Source: Tetranychus cinnabarinus (Eukaryota; Arthropoda; Arachnida; Trombidiformes; Tetranychidae). From it: a stretch of DNA of 64,000 nucleotides. The notes beneath the pieces were generated by a model, which saw only the letters and a program-made list of their open reading frames with translations, was not told where the DNA came from and searched no databases. Below are positions 23,350 through 35,909 of the stretch, piece after piece. Positions within the stretch are counted from its first letter, which is position 1. Each line of letters opens with the position of its first letter. The DNA lies in assembly GCA_022266195.1 (NCBI GenBank), contig WHVY01000006.1, positions 4,774,001 to 4,838,000 on the forward strand, written 5' to 3'. The position numbers and the translations under genes were made by a program.

Positions 23350-26300
23350 TCAGGAGCTTGATTTATCATTAGAATTACTTCCTCTACCATGCTTCGTGCT
23401 GGGTTTAAGATAATCTTCACAGGATAAGGATAGCACATCTATTCTATCCTCTTTTTTATATTGAAGGCATCTTCGAATAAAGTGCTTAGCATCAATACTG
23501 ACAGCAGGTTTTGCAGGGAATTCTACTTCAGTTGCTTTCAGTATTGTGTTTTCTTCTAAAATAGTGGCTTGGGATTGATTATGTCCAAAAGGCTGAATAG
23601 AAAAGAATGAAAGAAAACAAGAATAAATAAAATATTGATGAATAAGTGAGTCAAAAGGATGTTGATTAACCAGTAGCTAATGAAGCTAGATCAAGAAATA
23701 GATAATGTACAAGAAAAAAATGAACAAAATTCAACTGAATTACCTTTTTCCCATAAAGGCATTGGTAAAATATTACACCTACACTCCATACATCAACTTT
23801 AGATGAAATTTTTGGTGGATTTTTGCCGACAACAAAACATTCTGGAGGAAGATACCAATATGTTCCTGCTCCTTGAGACGTTAAATCCATGCCGTGGTCG
23901 GGACTATAGTTTTCATCGTCCATTATTTTACTTAAACCGAAGTCGGTGATTTTAATTTCTCCACTAATACTTCCACTACCAAGTAGAATATTACCTGAGA
24001 GAGAAAGCAAAAAAAAATGGATGATAGTAATGGCAGACATTTGAACTCACCATCATCATCATCATCATCACAACAACAAGGGAGAGGGAATAAGAGCGAG
24101 AGATAGATTCACATAATGTCTAAACATATATAAATATAAAGATAAAAATGTCGGTGGCGTCACTTGTGTTACTTTGCCCGAACTAGTTCTTGTAATCTCT
24201 CTTTTACCTTATACTTATACTTATCTAATAAACAAGAAAAATCTAAGATACATATTGTCAGTTGAAGAAAAGAATGATGATGATGATGGCGATAAAAAGG
24301 GAAAAACGAAGATATTCAAGGAGGGGAGAGTAAAAAGCAAATGACAAAGAGTCAACTCAAGTTGGTTAGGAAATAGTTGGTTAAAAAGGAGAGAAAAAAA
24401 ATCGTAATAATGTGGTGATAATATGGAGAGCAGCAGAATTAAGAATAAGAGAAAAAAGGAAAAAGGGATAAAATTGATAGGAAAAAAAGGAGAGGATAGA
24501 AATTAAAACATATGGATACTTACCAGGCTTAAGATCATAATGGATTATTGGTGGTTTAATTTCATTGAGATACTTCAAGGCATGAACCACTTGCATAATA
24601 ATAGATCTTGCCTCCCTTTCAGGAATGCATTTGTGTTGTTTAAGGTAAAAATCTAAATCATGTCCATCACAGTATTCCAATACAGTACAAAATGAATTTG
24701 GATCTATTTCAAAAACATCAAATAACCTCACAATCCTTGGATGATCCAATTTTTTATGAATGTTGTATTCCCTAAGAGCGTGTTTTATATAGTTGGCCTT
24801 CTTATCATCTTTCCAATCTTTGTTTAACTGATGAATTTTACAGGCAACATATTTCTGTTCTTTGAGGTCAAAAGCTTTGTGCACTTCACTGAAACCACCC
24901 TTACCCAGTAATGTTAATAGTAGATACCTGTCATTTAGCACAGCATGGTTGTTAAATCGAGATTGGTCTTCATTGTGTATCCTTTTAAGCTCTCGAATAT
25001 GAAGATTTCTTTCTCTTTCCAATTTCTCTAATTCTAACTGAAGATCGGCATCTTCCTTCTTTAAAGCTTGTTGTCTAAGTTTTAATATCTCATCCATTTC
25101 ATAATATTCATACATGGTATAGTCTTTTTGAGCTCCAGATGAACTTGCCACTGGCTCGGGCTTAACAAAATCTGTGAAAGCTGCCCCAGTACCAGAGAGT
25201 GTGCCATTGGATAACTGTGTCAGATTACTTGATATCACTTGGTTGTTTCCGTTGGAACCTTGATTGGATGTTTGATTTGATGTCACATTGGATGACCTAT
25301 CACCCTTTTTCACTTGTACATTATTGGGTTTCTTTTTAGCTAATAGTTTTCTTTGACGTTCTATTTCTTCTCTTTCAGCAGCTATCTGCTCCTGTTTTTT
25401 CATTAATTCTGTGAAAGCATGTCCATCATTCCAATTTTCAACAAAAGATGCACCTTGCCTTTGAGTAACAAATTGTCCCAATCTTAAACGATTTTGCATA
25501 CACTTCTGCCTTGCGGCTTTCTTTTCCATTTGTGATTTTTCTATTAACAACATTTTGGTAACTTCTGTTGACTTGGCTAATTGTTCTTTTTGTTTGTCTA
25601 TTAACTTTGACTGAGCTTGTAATTGTCTTTTTAACTCGTCCCCGGTCCTTTGGAGATCGTCTATTTTACCATCACGTTCCTCCAAATCCGACGCAGATTT
25701 ATTTTCTATTTCACGTAATTGTTTCATTGTTACGTCAGTCTGTACAGCTCTTGAACAAGTATTTGAGTAATAGGTTGGATAATTGGCGTTCGGTGGTGGT
25801 GGTTGTACTGAGGTAGGCCCTCCTGAGTTATTAACAACTGACCCCACCGGAACAACTGTAGCTTGTCGAGACATTAAACCAGACATCGGTGGACCCATAA
25901 TATTTGAATAATCCGGGTTGGAATTACCTCCGACCCAGTCAGATGCTATTGGTGTATTTGGTGGCGAGCTTAGTGGATTACCGGCTACCGAGACTGAAGG
26001 TGAAACAGGAATATTACCCACAGTACCTGGTGAGGAAGGTGGAGGATACATGTAATGTTGATATCCTTGTGAAGTTGGTGATCTAGATCCCCCGTAGCGA
26101 CTAGGCGAATAACTCTGGTGTTGTTTTATGTTGAAGAATTCATTCATTTTTTTTAAATCACCACGAGCACTTTTAGAGCTACTATTTGGTGTTTGTCCAC
26201 GGGTATTAGACATTCCTTGGGTTCCTCCACTACTACTACCAGTTCCCCCAGCAGCAACAGCAGCGATTACTCCATCATCAACCTTACGTTTTCTCTTGCG

Positions 26301-26423
26301 GCCATCACCTCCAACCTGGCCGCTACCCCGTTTCTCGGGTGTCATATCACCAGATAAAATAATAATTGAGTCTTTATCACTATTGTGTGAACCAGCACTG
26401 CTTGTACTCAAATTGGAGTCCAT
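23350..26423 (-). CDS. TLK: Tousled-like serine/threonine kinase
   Basis: Three exons: 26423-24524, 23994-23744 and 23592-23350, with phases 1 and 0, making 797 residues. TLKs are nuclear kinases that phosphorylate the histone chaperone Asf1 and act in chromatin assembly during replication. The N-terminal 230 residues are Ser/Gly/Pro-rich with a basic run (RKRKRKVD, about 42-49) and the TLK-typical MNEFFNIK (about 93-100). Coiled-coil stretches follow (about 233-310, 340-365 and 440-485). The kinase domain starts near 495: glycine loop GKGGFSEV (507-514), VACK with Lys529, catalytic HYDLKPGN (628-635) and DFG near 651. PPECFVVGK stands for the usual APE. The last exon gives PFGHNQSQ, ILEENTILKA and FIRRCLQY, which are diagnostic of TLKs. 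All catalytic residues seen are present. It is head-to-head with RCE1, 1.1 kb away. The tail after the domain is short. Confidence 0.96.
24050..24075 (+). repeat. ATC trinucleotide microsatellite
   Basis: About eight CAT/ATC units in TLK intron 1, just upstream (minus-strand sense) of the acceptor of exon 2. Confidence 0.8.
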
Positions 26424-27543
26424 TAGTCACCACAATTTAATTAAGCCATTAATTACACATAACAATAATAACAAACACAAAGCCTGAAAAGACTTCTACT
26501 CTTCATTTTCATGGTGGACGATGAAGAGAGGAGAGAGAAGAAAAAAGAGAGAGACCAAGAGAAAGAGAAGATCAAAAACAGAGAGAAATGAAAGAGAAAG
26601 TGAAAGAGAAAGAAAATGGAGTCTCCTGTTTATTCCTATTCCTATAGCGGCACCTATGGATAGCGAATGAAATCAGTTTAAACTGAATGAATAAAAGTAA
26701 ACATAAAGTACAGCTAACAAGCTTGACACTAACTTTTATAAAGTTTGCGCATAGAAAGACCATAAGAAAGAGAAAAGAAAGAAAAATGCGCAACTTTATA
26801 AAATTGGTGTATAACAACAATGATATCAAAATGTTGGTTATAAGATGAAAAAGAAGATGGTGAAGAAGAGAAAAAAACAGTAAGACGATGAAAAAGAAAC
26901 AGAAAAAGCAGTGCAGAAGATGAAGAAGAAAATGAACAAGAAAAATTGAGAGAGAGAGGAAGAAATGAGAGAAAGGAGAAACCCAAGTAATATCAGAAGT
27001 AGTAGTTGAAGTAAAATTAGAGGACCAAATAAATCTGTTTCATCAACATCTTCATTACTGTCATCATTTTCATCATCATCATCATCATCATCGCCATAAC
27101 ATTCCCTACTTGTTACCTATTCAGTTTAAATATTTTCTCTTCGCCTGATTGTAAAACCGTTTTTGTCTTTCATTATTTTTCTTACTTTTCGACCAATCAC
27201 AAGCTGTTTTGGTCATTTATCCACCATGATGATATTTACTAAAGCAAACTGTCCAACGATAACATCCATTCAAATACAATCTTTCTTTTGTTTACCATCT
27301 TGATTAACCAGTTCGGGCATCAATGGCAATGGCGAATCAGAAATTATCATGCTATTCTCCCTTTTAACCTCTCTTTCTCTCCTTTTCTCTATCCTTCTTT
27401 ATCTCTATCTCTGTCTTTCGCCTTTTCCTTTTTCCTTAAACTATCGTCTCTTTCTCCCTTCTCTTCCTCTTCTCATTTAGTTTTTTTTTGCCTTTTTCTC
27501 GTATGTCAAATGAGCATTTCAATGCCAAGCCAATGTAAAAAAA
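26424..27543. promoter_or_regulatory. Head-to-head intergenic region of TLK and RCE1
   Basis: The 1.1-kb interval separates the start codons of the two divergent genes and must hold both promoters and 5' UTRs. It is purine-rich (GA/GAAA runs) at 26520-26990 and pyrimidine-rich at 27355-27500, with a CAT repeat at 27055-27100. No TATA box stands out. The long frames here are products of the GA/CT bias. Confidence 0.5.
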
Positions 27544-28460
27544 ATGTCTTGCCAATTGATTGCTTTTCTTCTTGCCTGTTTGATTTCTACATTGTTTGTT
27601 GTATTTATGTATATTCTCGCATGGAGTCACCATAGGTGAGTAGATTAAATATTTGCTATTCAACAGTTTCAAATGCATATTTTATCTACTTTTTTCATCA
27701 TTTTAATTGATATTTATTGTTTTTCTTTTCTCTTTTTTCCCTTTTCTCTGTAAATTATCCTCTCAGAGAAACCAGAGAAGGAATAATATTGCGATCTATT
27801 GGAACATTTTGTGCGATAGTTACATCAATAATCATTCTTCTAGTCAGCGGCTACATTGACTATGATACTATTAAGCCAACCTTCAGTCTTTCACCCAGTT
27901 ATCTATTTGAATCTATCATTATACCTGTTGGTTTAACATTAATATTGTTTATTGGACCCATAATCGATGCATATCGAGAAGGCACCCTTTTCGCTTTGGA
28001 AATTGATGAAGGATGGAATTCGGATGCATTGCCTCCATTTTTTACGGTCCTTCGTGCCTATCTTGTCGGACCTTTCACTGAAGAATATTTATACCGTTTT
28101 CTCATGATAAATGTATTGACTCAATGTTTTACCACTTCTTCATCGATACTTATATCATCTGGACTCTTTAGCATAAGCCATATCAATCATTATATCGAAA
28201 GATTAATAACCGGCAGTGATACTGTTGATTGGCTTGTTCTTGCTTTTCATCTTTTACAAACATTTGTTTTTGCCTGTTATGCCGGTTGTATTTTTATTCG
28301 AGCGAAATCTGTTCTCTCTCTATTCTTAATACATTCATTTTGTAATTGGATGGGTGCACCTCGAGTAGATCGTATATTTGCCGACAAAAGGCTTACCATT
28401 TGGACATTTTTTGGTTTAATTAGCTGCATTACTTTAACAACCATATACATGATCAATTGA
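27544..28460 (+). CDS. RCE1: CAAX prenyl protease 2 (Ras-converting enzyme 1)
   Basis: Two exons, 27544-27635 and 27767-28460, joined in phase 2 (AG|A) for 261 residues. RCE1 is the ER membrane endoprotease that removes the last three residues of prenylated CAAX proteins such as Ras. Exon 1 begins MSCQLIAFLLAC and encodes the first membrane helix, ending LAWSHHR. The N-terminal join to ETREGIILRS matches the family layout. The catalytic core is present: GPFTEEYLYR (Glu136-Glu137, Arg141), SHINHYIE (His169, His172) and IHSFCNWMG (His220, Asn224). It is shorter than the human protein (about 330), mainly for lack of N- and C-terminal extensions. An exon-1-less reading would miss the start, because the frame upstream of 27767 is intron. 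The poly(A) signal is at 28485-28490. Confidence 0.95.
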
Positions 28461-30539
28461 AGGATTATATACATTGGTGGACCAAATAAAATATCCTTCA
28501 TAGCTACTTTTAATCCTTTTCTTATCAAATGATCTCATTTACCTGGAAAAGTCCATTTCTATTTTCTCATTTCCAGATGATATTATCAACAAGTTTAACT
28601 TCTGCCAGGAAAAATTCAATTTAAAAGTATCAAGTCACTTTCTATAACAATAGATGGCGCCTCATTGTCAGCACAGGTTTAAATGTAACCATATGATCAT
28701 GGCTTTGAACCCCACCTTTGAATGTATCTTTTGTTGCTGTAAAAGTTTTTCTCAACCAAAAGGATGCCATTTTTAATATTGTTACACAACCACATATCAA
28801 GTGACATCATTCAACGAAATTTTTTCTCACAAGCCAAGCCTTATCCTAACCTGATTTAAACAAAGTGATCATTCAACGTTGAAGTTATTCCAGCTCACAC
28901 CATGTTAACCAGTTAAATGATTATCAATAACCAGCGATTAAGTTAATTTAATTTGCAGCTGAACATTCGTTCTCTCATATGCTCAGAATTAAACAATTGA
29001 CTCATGGAACTTCTTTTAAAAACAAGTGTCCTCATCTTTTAAACACCATGCCTGTTCACCACCAAAAGCCCAACTAAATTGTCATCATCATCGATCTACA
29101 TTTTAATCCATCATTACAAGAAAATTTACATGTATTTTCCACGTAGCTCTGAAACTTCGCTAAATCTCTTATCATATCAAATTATAGATCCTAAAATTAA
29201 GTTAGCATTTCAATTGAATGGTGAAAATGGCACGAAAGCGGCACAATCTGGAAATCAAGTTTAAGTAATTTAGATTCTACAAAATCTGGAGTCAATTGAA
29301 CAGATCCCATCAAATCAAATTGGATACACGATTTTAAACGTTTGGGTTACCTTAATAAAAAATTTGCTGCCAAAACCATTGACAAAATTGATGTTCTCAT
29401 AAAAAAAGATCAACAAAAATTTGTAAAAACCGAGAAGCAACAAATCAAACTGAAGTCAATTAAACAATTCAGTTTGAAAAAAAACACTCATTACCATTAA
29501 TAATAACCATAATATACTAATATACTTTACTAATGATGTTAACCTTTGATAAATATTTAGTCAAGTTATTAAATCAACTATAATATTTTATTTTATTGAA
29601 TTCAGAAGACGACAAGGAGCAAAAAAGTAGATATTTAAAGTTGATGGAAAAGCAAGTGAATAAAAGTAACTGTTCATACCAAATGAAAGCCTTTATCATC
29701 TAATTATTTCACCCTTCATCATCACCATTAACAATAATAAATATCTTGAACATTAATTGTCTAGTCATTGAGCAAAGAAGAAAAAAATTAGTAAAATAAT
29801 AGACTTGATTCCAATCAAGTCAATCAAATTGGTAAAGTGAATGGAGTGAATGAAATGGTTTTCAAGTGAAAAGCAAAGCCTCACAAAAAGCAAATGAATT
29901 ACAATGAAATGCTAGTTCATGAAATTATCATTAACAATCACTATTGCTATTAAAATTATCATTATCATCTTAAATAATCGTTTATCCTATTTTCATTGTT
30001 AATAATAAAATACATAAAATCCTATAACCCAACAAGACAGGCGCATTCAGCCAACCTTATAGAGCATCCAAATAATATGCTAATGATGAGGATCAATTTG
30101 CGCTATTCAAAGCTTTTTGAACATTTAATAGAGTATAATCAAAGTGTATAGAGTTGAATTGTTATTTAATGTTGACTTTACATCTTTAATGTTCGAGGTG
30201 AACAATTAACCTTTACAAATATCGAGAATCGGTTCATCAAATTGCACCTTACATTGTATCAATAAACAACCCAATTATGCTTTTTAAATATTGAAGTTGT
30301 GTTTAATTTTGCTTTTTTTCTGGTAAAAATTTATGATCAAATGTTGACCAAAGGTAACAGGGATTATTGTCAATAATTTGGTTAAACAACTTTGATTGTT
30401 GACTGGAAAAATGGATTGCTGGTTAGAAGCGACGATCCATAAGGTTAGAGTTAATGATTTGACATCTTTTTTGGGCACAATTTTTGTATTGCATTTTTAG
30501 TGACTGTGATTTGTGTATTTCAATGATTGCGGTGGAAGA
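28461..30539. other. Intergenic region between RCE1 and Barx 3' ends
   Basis: AT-rich, with the RCE1 3' UTR at its left. No protein frame with family features, RNA gene or inverted-repeat element was seen. Short frames at 29079-29264 and 30284-30478 look like chance. Confidence 0.5.
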
Positions 30540-33500
30540 TTAACGAAAACAATTTCTGATGAAACTGGTTCCATGATTTGTTGAACATAAAAGGGTTGCT
30601 TCAAAGTTGATTCCAAGTGATGGGATTGAATTTTTCTTGGGTCTTCCTTTGGGTTTAGTTGGTGGTATTGGGCATCCTCCTTGCATTACCTGTAAAAGCA
30701 ACAGTTTTGTTTAATTCAATTGCTCCACAAAATGGACTATTTACTTTTCCAATCATTCGTTGTTCATAGAAGAAAAATAACAACTCTGTCTCTGAATTAA
30801 TTTTGCTCAAGAAAAGCGTTTTTAAAACTTTTCGGCAATTCAGTACAAATGGAGTGATTTCTAGCTTCAATCAATTGATAATACGAAAAGGCATTTTATT
30901 CAAGTTTATCTAATTCACTGTGCTACATTAGTTTCTATCAATTCAGATTTTCAGAGTAAATCGATCAGAAATAACTCCTTAAATGAACAATCATTCAATA
31001 TTTTTGCTTATTTAAACTTTAAACTTCAAGAAAATTAGAAAGGCTTAGAAAGATTCTTACTAAAAAGACACATTTATACACTTTACACGAATTGAAACAA
31101 ATGGACAAAAACGTGGTGAAATTGATTTCTTTGAAATTTAGACTCTTTTGGTTTGTAGAGACATAAAAACTGAGCCTATTTTCGCGATCTGAAAGTTTAT
31201 CTTGTCAATAGTTTTGAAGAAAATCGAGTTCAAAATTTAAACTTCGATCGCTTTTTGTACAATTATGGAAGCAGGTTTTTTCATGAAACTTATTATTTGT
31301 AAAAACTGTTGTTTAACATCATGGATTAAATACTTTTTTCAATTTAACAACATTTCTCTTTATTTTGGACATTGAACTTTGAGCCTCGTTATTTCACGAA
31401 CAACTTATTCAACAAACTAAACTCATCTTAACCCATTTCTTGGTAAATAAACCAATTTTCTGGTTAAGTTTGCAAATGAAATGTAAAAAGTACTCGAACA
31501 TTTAAGTTAAGAGCTGGGACTTAGAGGGGTTTGTAGGGACATAAAAACTTAGTCCATTGATGCTATCAAACAATTCATCCAATGGACAGTTTTCGAGAAA
31601 ATCGAGGCCAAAGTTGAAACTTCGATCGCTTTTTGTTCAGCTATGGAAGCAAATTTTTTCACAAAACTCATTTTATTCATGTAAATTTTGATGAACAATC
31701 AGAATACGGTCTCATTTTGAGAAAAAACATTTTATGCTTCCGTAAAACAGATCAAGTTAAAATTTCAGTTAAACCGATTGCATTTTGTGACCGTAATAGT
31801 TAGAATGCTTAAACTTATTATGCAAGGGAAAATATTGTTGGTACAAGTCATGAGTGGAATACTTTTTCAACAATAGTTCTCTCGATTTTGGCTATTGGAC
31901 TAAAGCCTATGAGCGTCGATATTTCGAGAGATATTTCACCTAATATCATCATTCTTTCAATCAATCATTAGATTTCAGCATGAGCTATAATATTTAAAAA
32001 GTGTCAATTACTTTGTCGATTTGTGAATAAATTTGATAATTGTGTCTTTTCAGTAACAATTAGTAAAATGTAAGAGTTGCTTCAATATAAACTGATAAAA
32101 GATGCAAATTGAGAATTGAAAAATGAATTTTTACCTGTTTTTTCCATTTCATTCGACGATTCTGAAAAATGCAAATTAACTTGTTAGATTGCTTTGTTCA
32201 GGGGAATAGTTTATTTAAGGTCAACTTACTTGGTACCATGTTTTCACCTGAAGTTGAGTTAAACCAAGAATCCGAGCCAGTTCAGCTCTATCTGGAGTTG
32301 ACAGATATTTTTGACTATCAAATCGCCTTTCCAGACCCATTAACTGTAACTCAGTAAATACGGTTCGATTTCGTCTAATCTTGCGACTCGAGGAAATGTT
32401 ATTGCTTACATTATTATCATTATCTTTGTTATTACTGTCGCCACCTGAATCACCATGATTCACTCTATTGCAACTCAACGGATCCGTTGTTTCACTCGAT
32501 TGACATCGTATATCTAAAGGTTGATCCGAATCTGTTTCATTCGCATCCTCATCACACTCATCTTCATCGTCATCATTCTCCTGTTCATCTTCATTGTTGT
32601 CTTCATCTAATATTTCAAAATCCCTAAAAGAATCGGATGAACCTACAAAAACAAATAACATAAAAAGTAAAAAATGTAAATTTTCTTGAAAAAGTCATCA
32701 AAAATTTTATTTATTAATAAATATTATTTAATAAATCATTTGCATCATTAGAAAATTCAAACAACCCTCAACAATATCAAACATTTTGAAAGTGTTCATA
32801 AAAGTTTCCTAATTTCTGGACCAAAAACTCGAAAATACTTTCAATAGTTAAACTTGATTTGCTTCAAATAAATTCTTTCGATATATCAATTAACAAGGAA
32901 AGTGTCCCAGTCACTCAAACTGTTTTCAACTGATTAGTGTCTCGTTCGTCTTACAATAGAGTTAACCGTCTTTCGATTCACGAATGAAGAGAAGGTTCAA
33001 AAAGCGTCATTTATCGTCTATTGGTATAAACAAATGAGAGTCATTGAATGTGCACATTAAGATGAACCTTTTGTTTTGTGTCTTCATTATCATACTAACA
33101 TGCAAAAAATATTCTGATTCTGTTTTGCTAGTTTATTTTAATTTGTGAATCGAAAGATTTCGAGGGAATTAAACACTCATATAACCTAATTGTTTTATGA
33201 CGAAAAGATTGACTTTTGTCTGAATAACTTGGAACACTTCTCTTGTGAAATGGAAAAAAGTTTTAAAAGTTTCATAGGACTTTGGACTGTTCAATTGATT
33301 AAACTGAACTATCTAGTCAACTGCATTTCTGACTAAACTCTAGCTCTATTTTCAAGTTTATTACTTTTACCTGAACATTAAAACTATTATCGACTATTAG
33401 TGATGAAGTTGCAGAAAGACTAAAAAATGTTGATAAACTTACCAATTGTCCAATCAGCTCGTAATGAAGGTTTAACACACGAGATGCAACTCGATGTTGA

Positions 33501-33818
33501 CTGAACAGGAAAAGACGGCCAAATAATTTGACTCGATTGATGGGAAAAGAGTTTTGCACATTTGGTCGAACCTTTCAACCCACTTTGACCCGTTTTACCA
33601 GTTAAACATTTAACCTTTCCACTTGCCTGGTTAACCCCCAAAGTATTGCAATGAAAAGCCGAGACTGATGATGATGAATGATACAAACTGTGACCACTTG
33701 AAACCTGAAAACACGAACTATAATCACAAGTGCAACTTTGCGATGAACAATCACTTTCCACATCATTTGACAGGATATCACGAATCATGAACGATTTACG
33801 TTGCTGTTGAACCATCAT
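30540..33818 (-). CDS. Barx: Barx-class homeobox transcription factor
   Basis: Four exons on the minus strand: 33818-33443, 32642-32230, 32161-32135 (27 nt) and 30689-30540. The phases are 1, 0 and 0, giving 321 residues. Near the N-terminus is an eh1-type repression motif, SFMIRDIL, as in vertebrate BARX SFMIEEIL. Exon 2 has a long acidic run (Asp/Glu/Asn) then the homeodomain: RRNRTVFTELQLMGLERRF, QKYLSTPDRAELA and LQVKTWYQ. The microexon adds NRRMKWKKQ, and exon 4 continues with TKPKGRPKKNSIPS, the Barx signature after the homeodomain. The homeodomain sequence fits Barx better than BarH (TVFTELQLMGLE, not TAFTDHQL). It is a sequence-specific nuclear DNA-binding regulator of development. 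The C-terminal tail is short and unlike the vertebrate ones. The single-exon reading stops at WYQVS because it runs into intron 2. Confidence 0.95.
30690..32134 (-). other. Barx intron 3 with internal tandem duplication
   Basis: A 1.45-kb intron. Two diverged copies of a roughly 250-300-base unit lie about 380 bases apart (about 31140-31440 and 31520-31940). Both contain TTTGTAG(A/G)GACATAAAAACT, ACTTCGATCGCTTTTTGT and a later TATTTC(A/G)(C/A)GA-type motif. No transposon ends or open frame explain it. Confidence 0.55.
32135..32161 (-). other. Barx: 27-nt microexon of Barx
   Basis: It is flanked by acceptor ATTTTTCAG and donor GTAAAAATT on the minus strand and encodes exactly nine codons, NRRMKWKKQ (homeodomain positions 51-59). 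Both neighbouring junctions are phase 0, so the protein frame is kept whether it is included or skipped. Confidence 0.93.
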
Positions 33819-35649
33819 TTCTCTGTCAAAAGTCCAAAAACGAGAAAAAAAACCTCAACAAGTAAAAATATCGAAACTTGAAAAGTCTGAGAAGCCAAAA
33901 TGAGCCATAAAAAAGTCGAAAGAAATCATTTCAAATTCTAATTGGCCAAAACTTTACCGAGATTCACCTAAAAACATGTGAATAATAATGACTTGTTGGA
34001 GGTTGATTGAGTGTGTGTGATTCAACAAGACCCTTTGATCATCCTCATCCCAACTCATCTCTTCCCTTTACATTATCATCTTCAACTTAACAAATCAATA
34101 TTCATAAATTGCCATTGTACTTTCACTCCCAGTCCAACCACATAATAATAATGATAATGTTGAAATAAAAAGACTTTACTTTAAAAACTCCTTTTTTCTC
34201 TGCCAGACCAATTTCAAGATAAAAATTTATCCTTATTCACATTTTTTCATCTTTTTTTCCCCATTTCGCATTATTTATCAACAATTTTCCAAGTTATCAT
34301 TTTTTTGTAGCTTCTCTCATCATGTTACATTAAGTTACACTATTAGGTTCAACAAAGGCAAATAAACAAACATTTTGCTGTTCATCTTTTCAATCAATCC
34401 GCTATTGATAGACTATTGTTGACTTTTGTTGTCACCACTTTTGAAGTCATTTAACCTTTTTTTCGAGGTTCCTTTCTGAACCTTTCTTATTTCAAGTTTG
34501 ACTTTTTTTTCCTCATCCAACATCAATTGCTATTATATAAGATCTTTTTTTGCATATGGATCATCAACAATAGCGACTATTAATGTGATCATCTTTTGCT
34601 TCTTTGTTGTTGTTGAGGGTGTTAATGATGAGGGACAACAAAAGGGAAAGTGTTTCACTATGAAAGTGATCAACATTTGGATAAAAAATGTTTAGGTGAG
34701 GAACTTCACTTTGGTTCCTTGTTGGCCTTACAATTGGTACACTTTACAGTCCTTTAATGTTGAATGTTGATCTGGTCAATTGAGCTGCACTTTTTTGTAT
34801 GTAAAGGTTGCATACTCAATGAGACTAATTTATTGGATAAATTGATTTTGACCATCGATGAGTTATTTCATCAGGGATTGACCATTGGTTAGTGGTGATA
34901 ATCATTAATGGAAACTGTTAACAATAAATTTTACATTAAATGAAACCATGAAATTGCCGGTAAATTTAAGAATCAATTGAGCTTTCCTTTGAAGCTAATC
35001 GTCTATAAAAGTGTCAATTGGATGAAATGGAAAATGTTTTTCCTCATTTCCCATCAAATTTCCATTTTTTGTGTAAAATTCATTGAGATTAACATTTCCC
35101 TGAATTTTCATCTTAAAAGACTTAGAATCTTAATATTTTATTAACTAAGTAAAATCAGTCAGAAATCAGTTAGAATTAAACTCAAAATGATTTTATTTAC
35201 TCGAGACTCAAATAACCAGATCAAAATTATCTTTCCGATTTTTCCGGAAAATAAACTGAAATATTAACTCTAAGATTGAAACTTTCAGTAATAATTGTAC
35301 AAATTTTTATCTAATTTTAGTGTCAACAAGTTAGTTGATTAGTTCAGTCTAATGCGAATCTAATGATTGTTAGAGCAACTGGTAATTTCATCCTTTATAA
35401 AATGAAAAAAGTCTGAAAAAACCTAAAAATCCTAAAGTCATCACTAGGAAGGACAAGTCAATGAAACGCATTTTCATCAATAGAAATGAATTTTATTTTC
35501 TTCTCATGAAAATTAAGTCTTAAAGATTTTTAGAGTTTGGGTTTTGTGTCGATGACCGTCTGAAGACGACTCTTGGGCTACTTTTTGACTTGCTTTGCTT
35601 AATTCATGTTTGGTTAGTCACTTTTATTAATAAAAGACTTTCAGTGTGG

Positions 35650-35795
35650 AGTTAACTGTTTCAAGTTATCCAAGTTGAGCGTTAAAATGAATGTTGTACT
35701 CTTTGTAACCTTTTTGTGAAGTGAAAATTGTAAATTGACTTTGCTCCTCTTTAAATTGTCAATTGAATGTTAATCGACTCATCATTATCAAGCTT
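35650..35795 (+). repeat. Duplicated block A, copy 1
   Basis: Similar to 42155-42303. Shared order of AACTGTTTCAAGTTAT(C/G)CAAGTTGA, then TTTTTTGTGAAG/TTTTTGTGGATGAAG, then GTGAATTGA-like words. Confidence 0.6.
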
Positions 35796-35909
35796 ATCAT
35801 TTAACCTGATCACAGCCATTCACAATTATTGGACTTATGCATCCATTCAACTTGAAATTATCAATGATTCAAAGGGATGTTAACTGGTTATAATACATAA
35901 ATTATATCT

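Noticed and set aside
25568..26487. Plus-strand frames opposite TLK exon 1
   Set aside because: Reverse-strand shadows of the TLK coding exon.
26572..27678. Ser/Phe-rich and Lys/Glu-rich frames between TLK and RCE1
   Set aside because: They arise from GA and CT microsatellite tracts. Only the stretch from 27544 in a different frame is real RCE1 exon 1.
30655..30870. Minus-strand 71-codon frame next to Barx exon 4
   Set aside because: It runs through the acceptor in another frame. The real exon starts at 30689 and reads VMQGGCPIPP.
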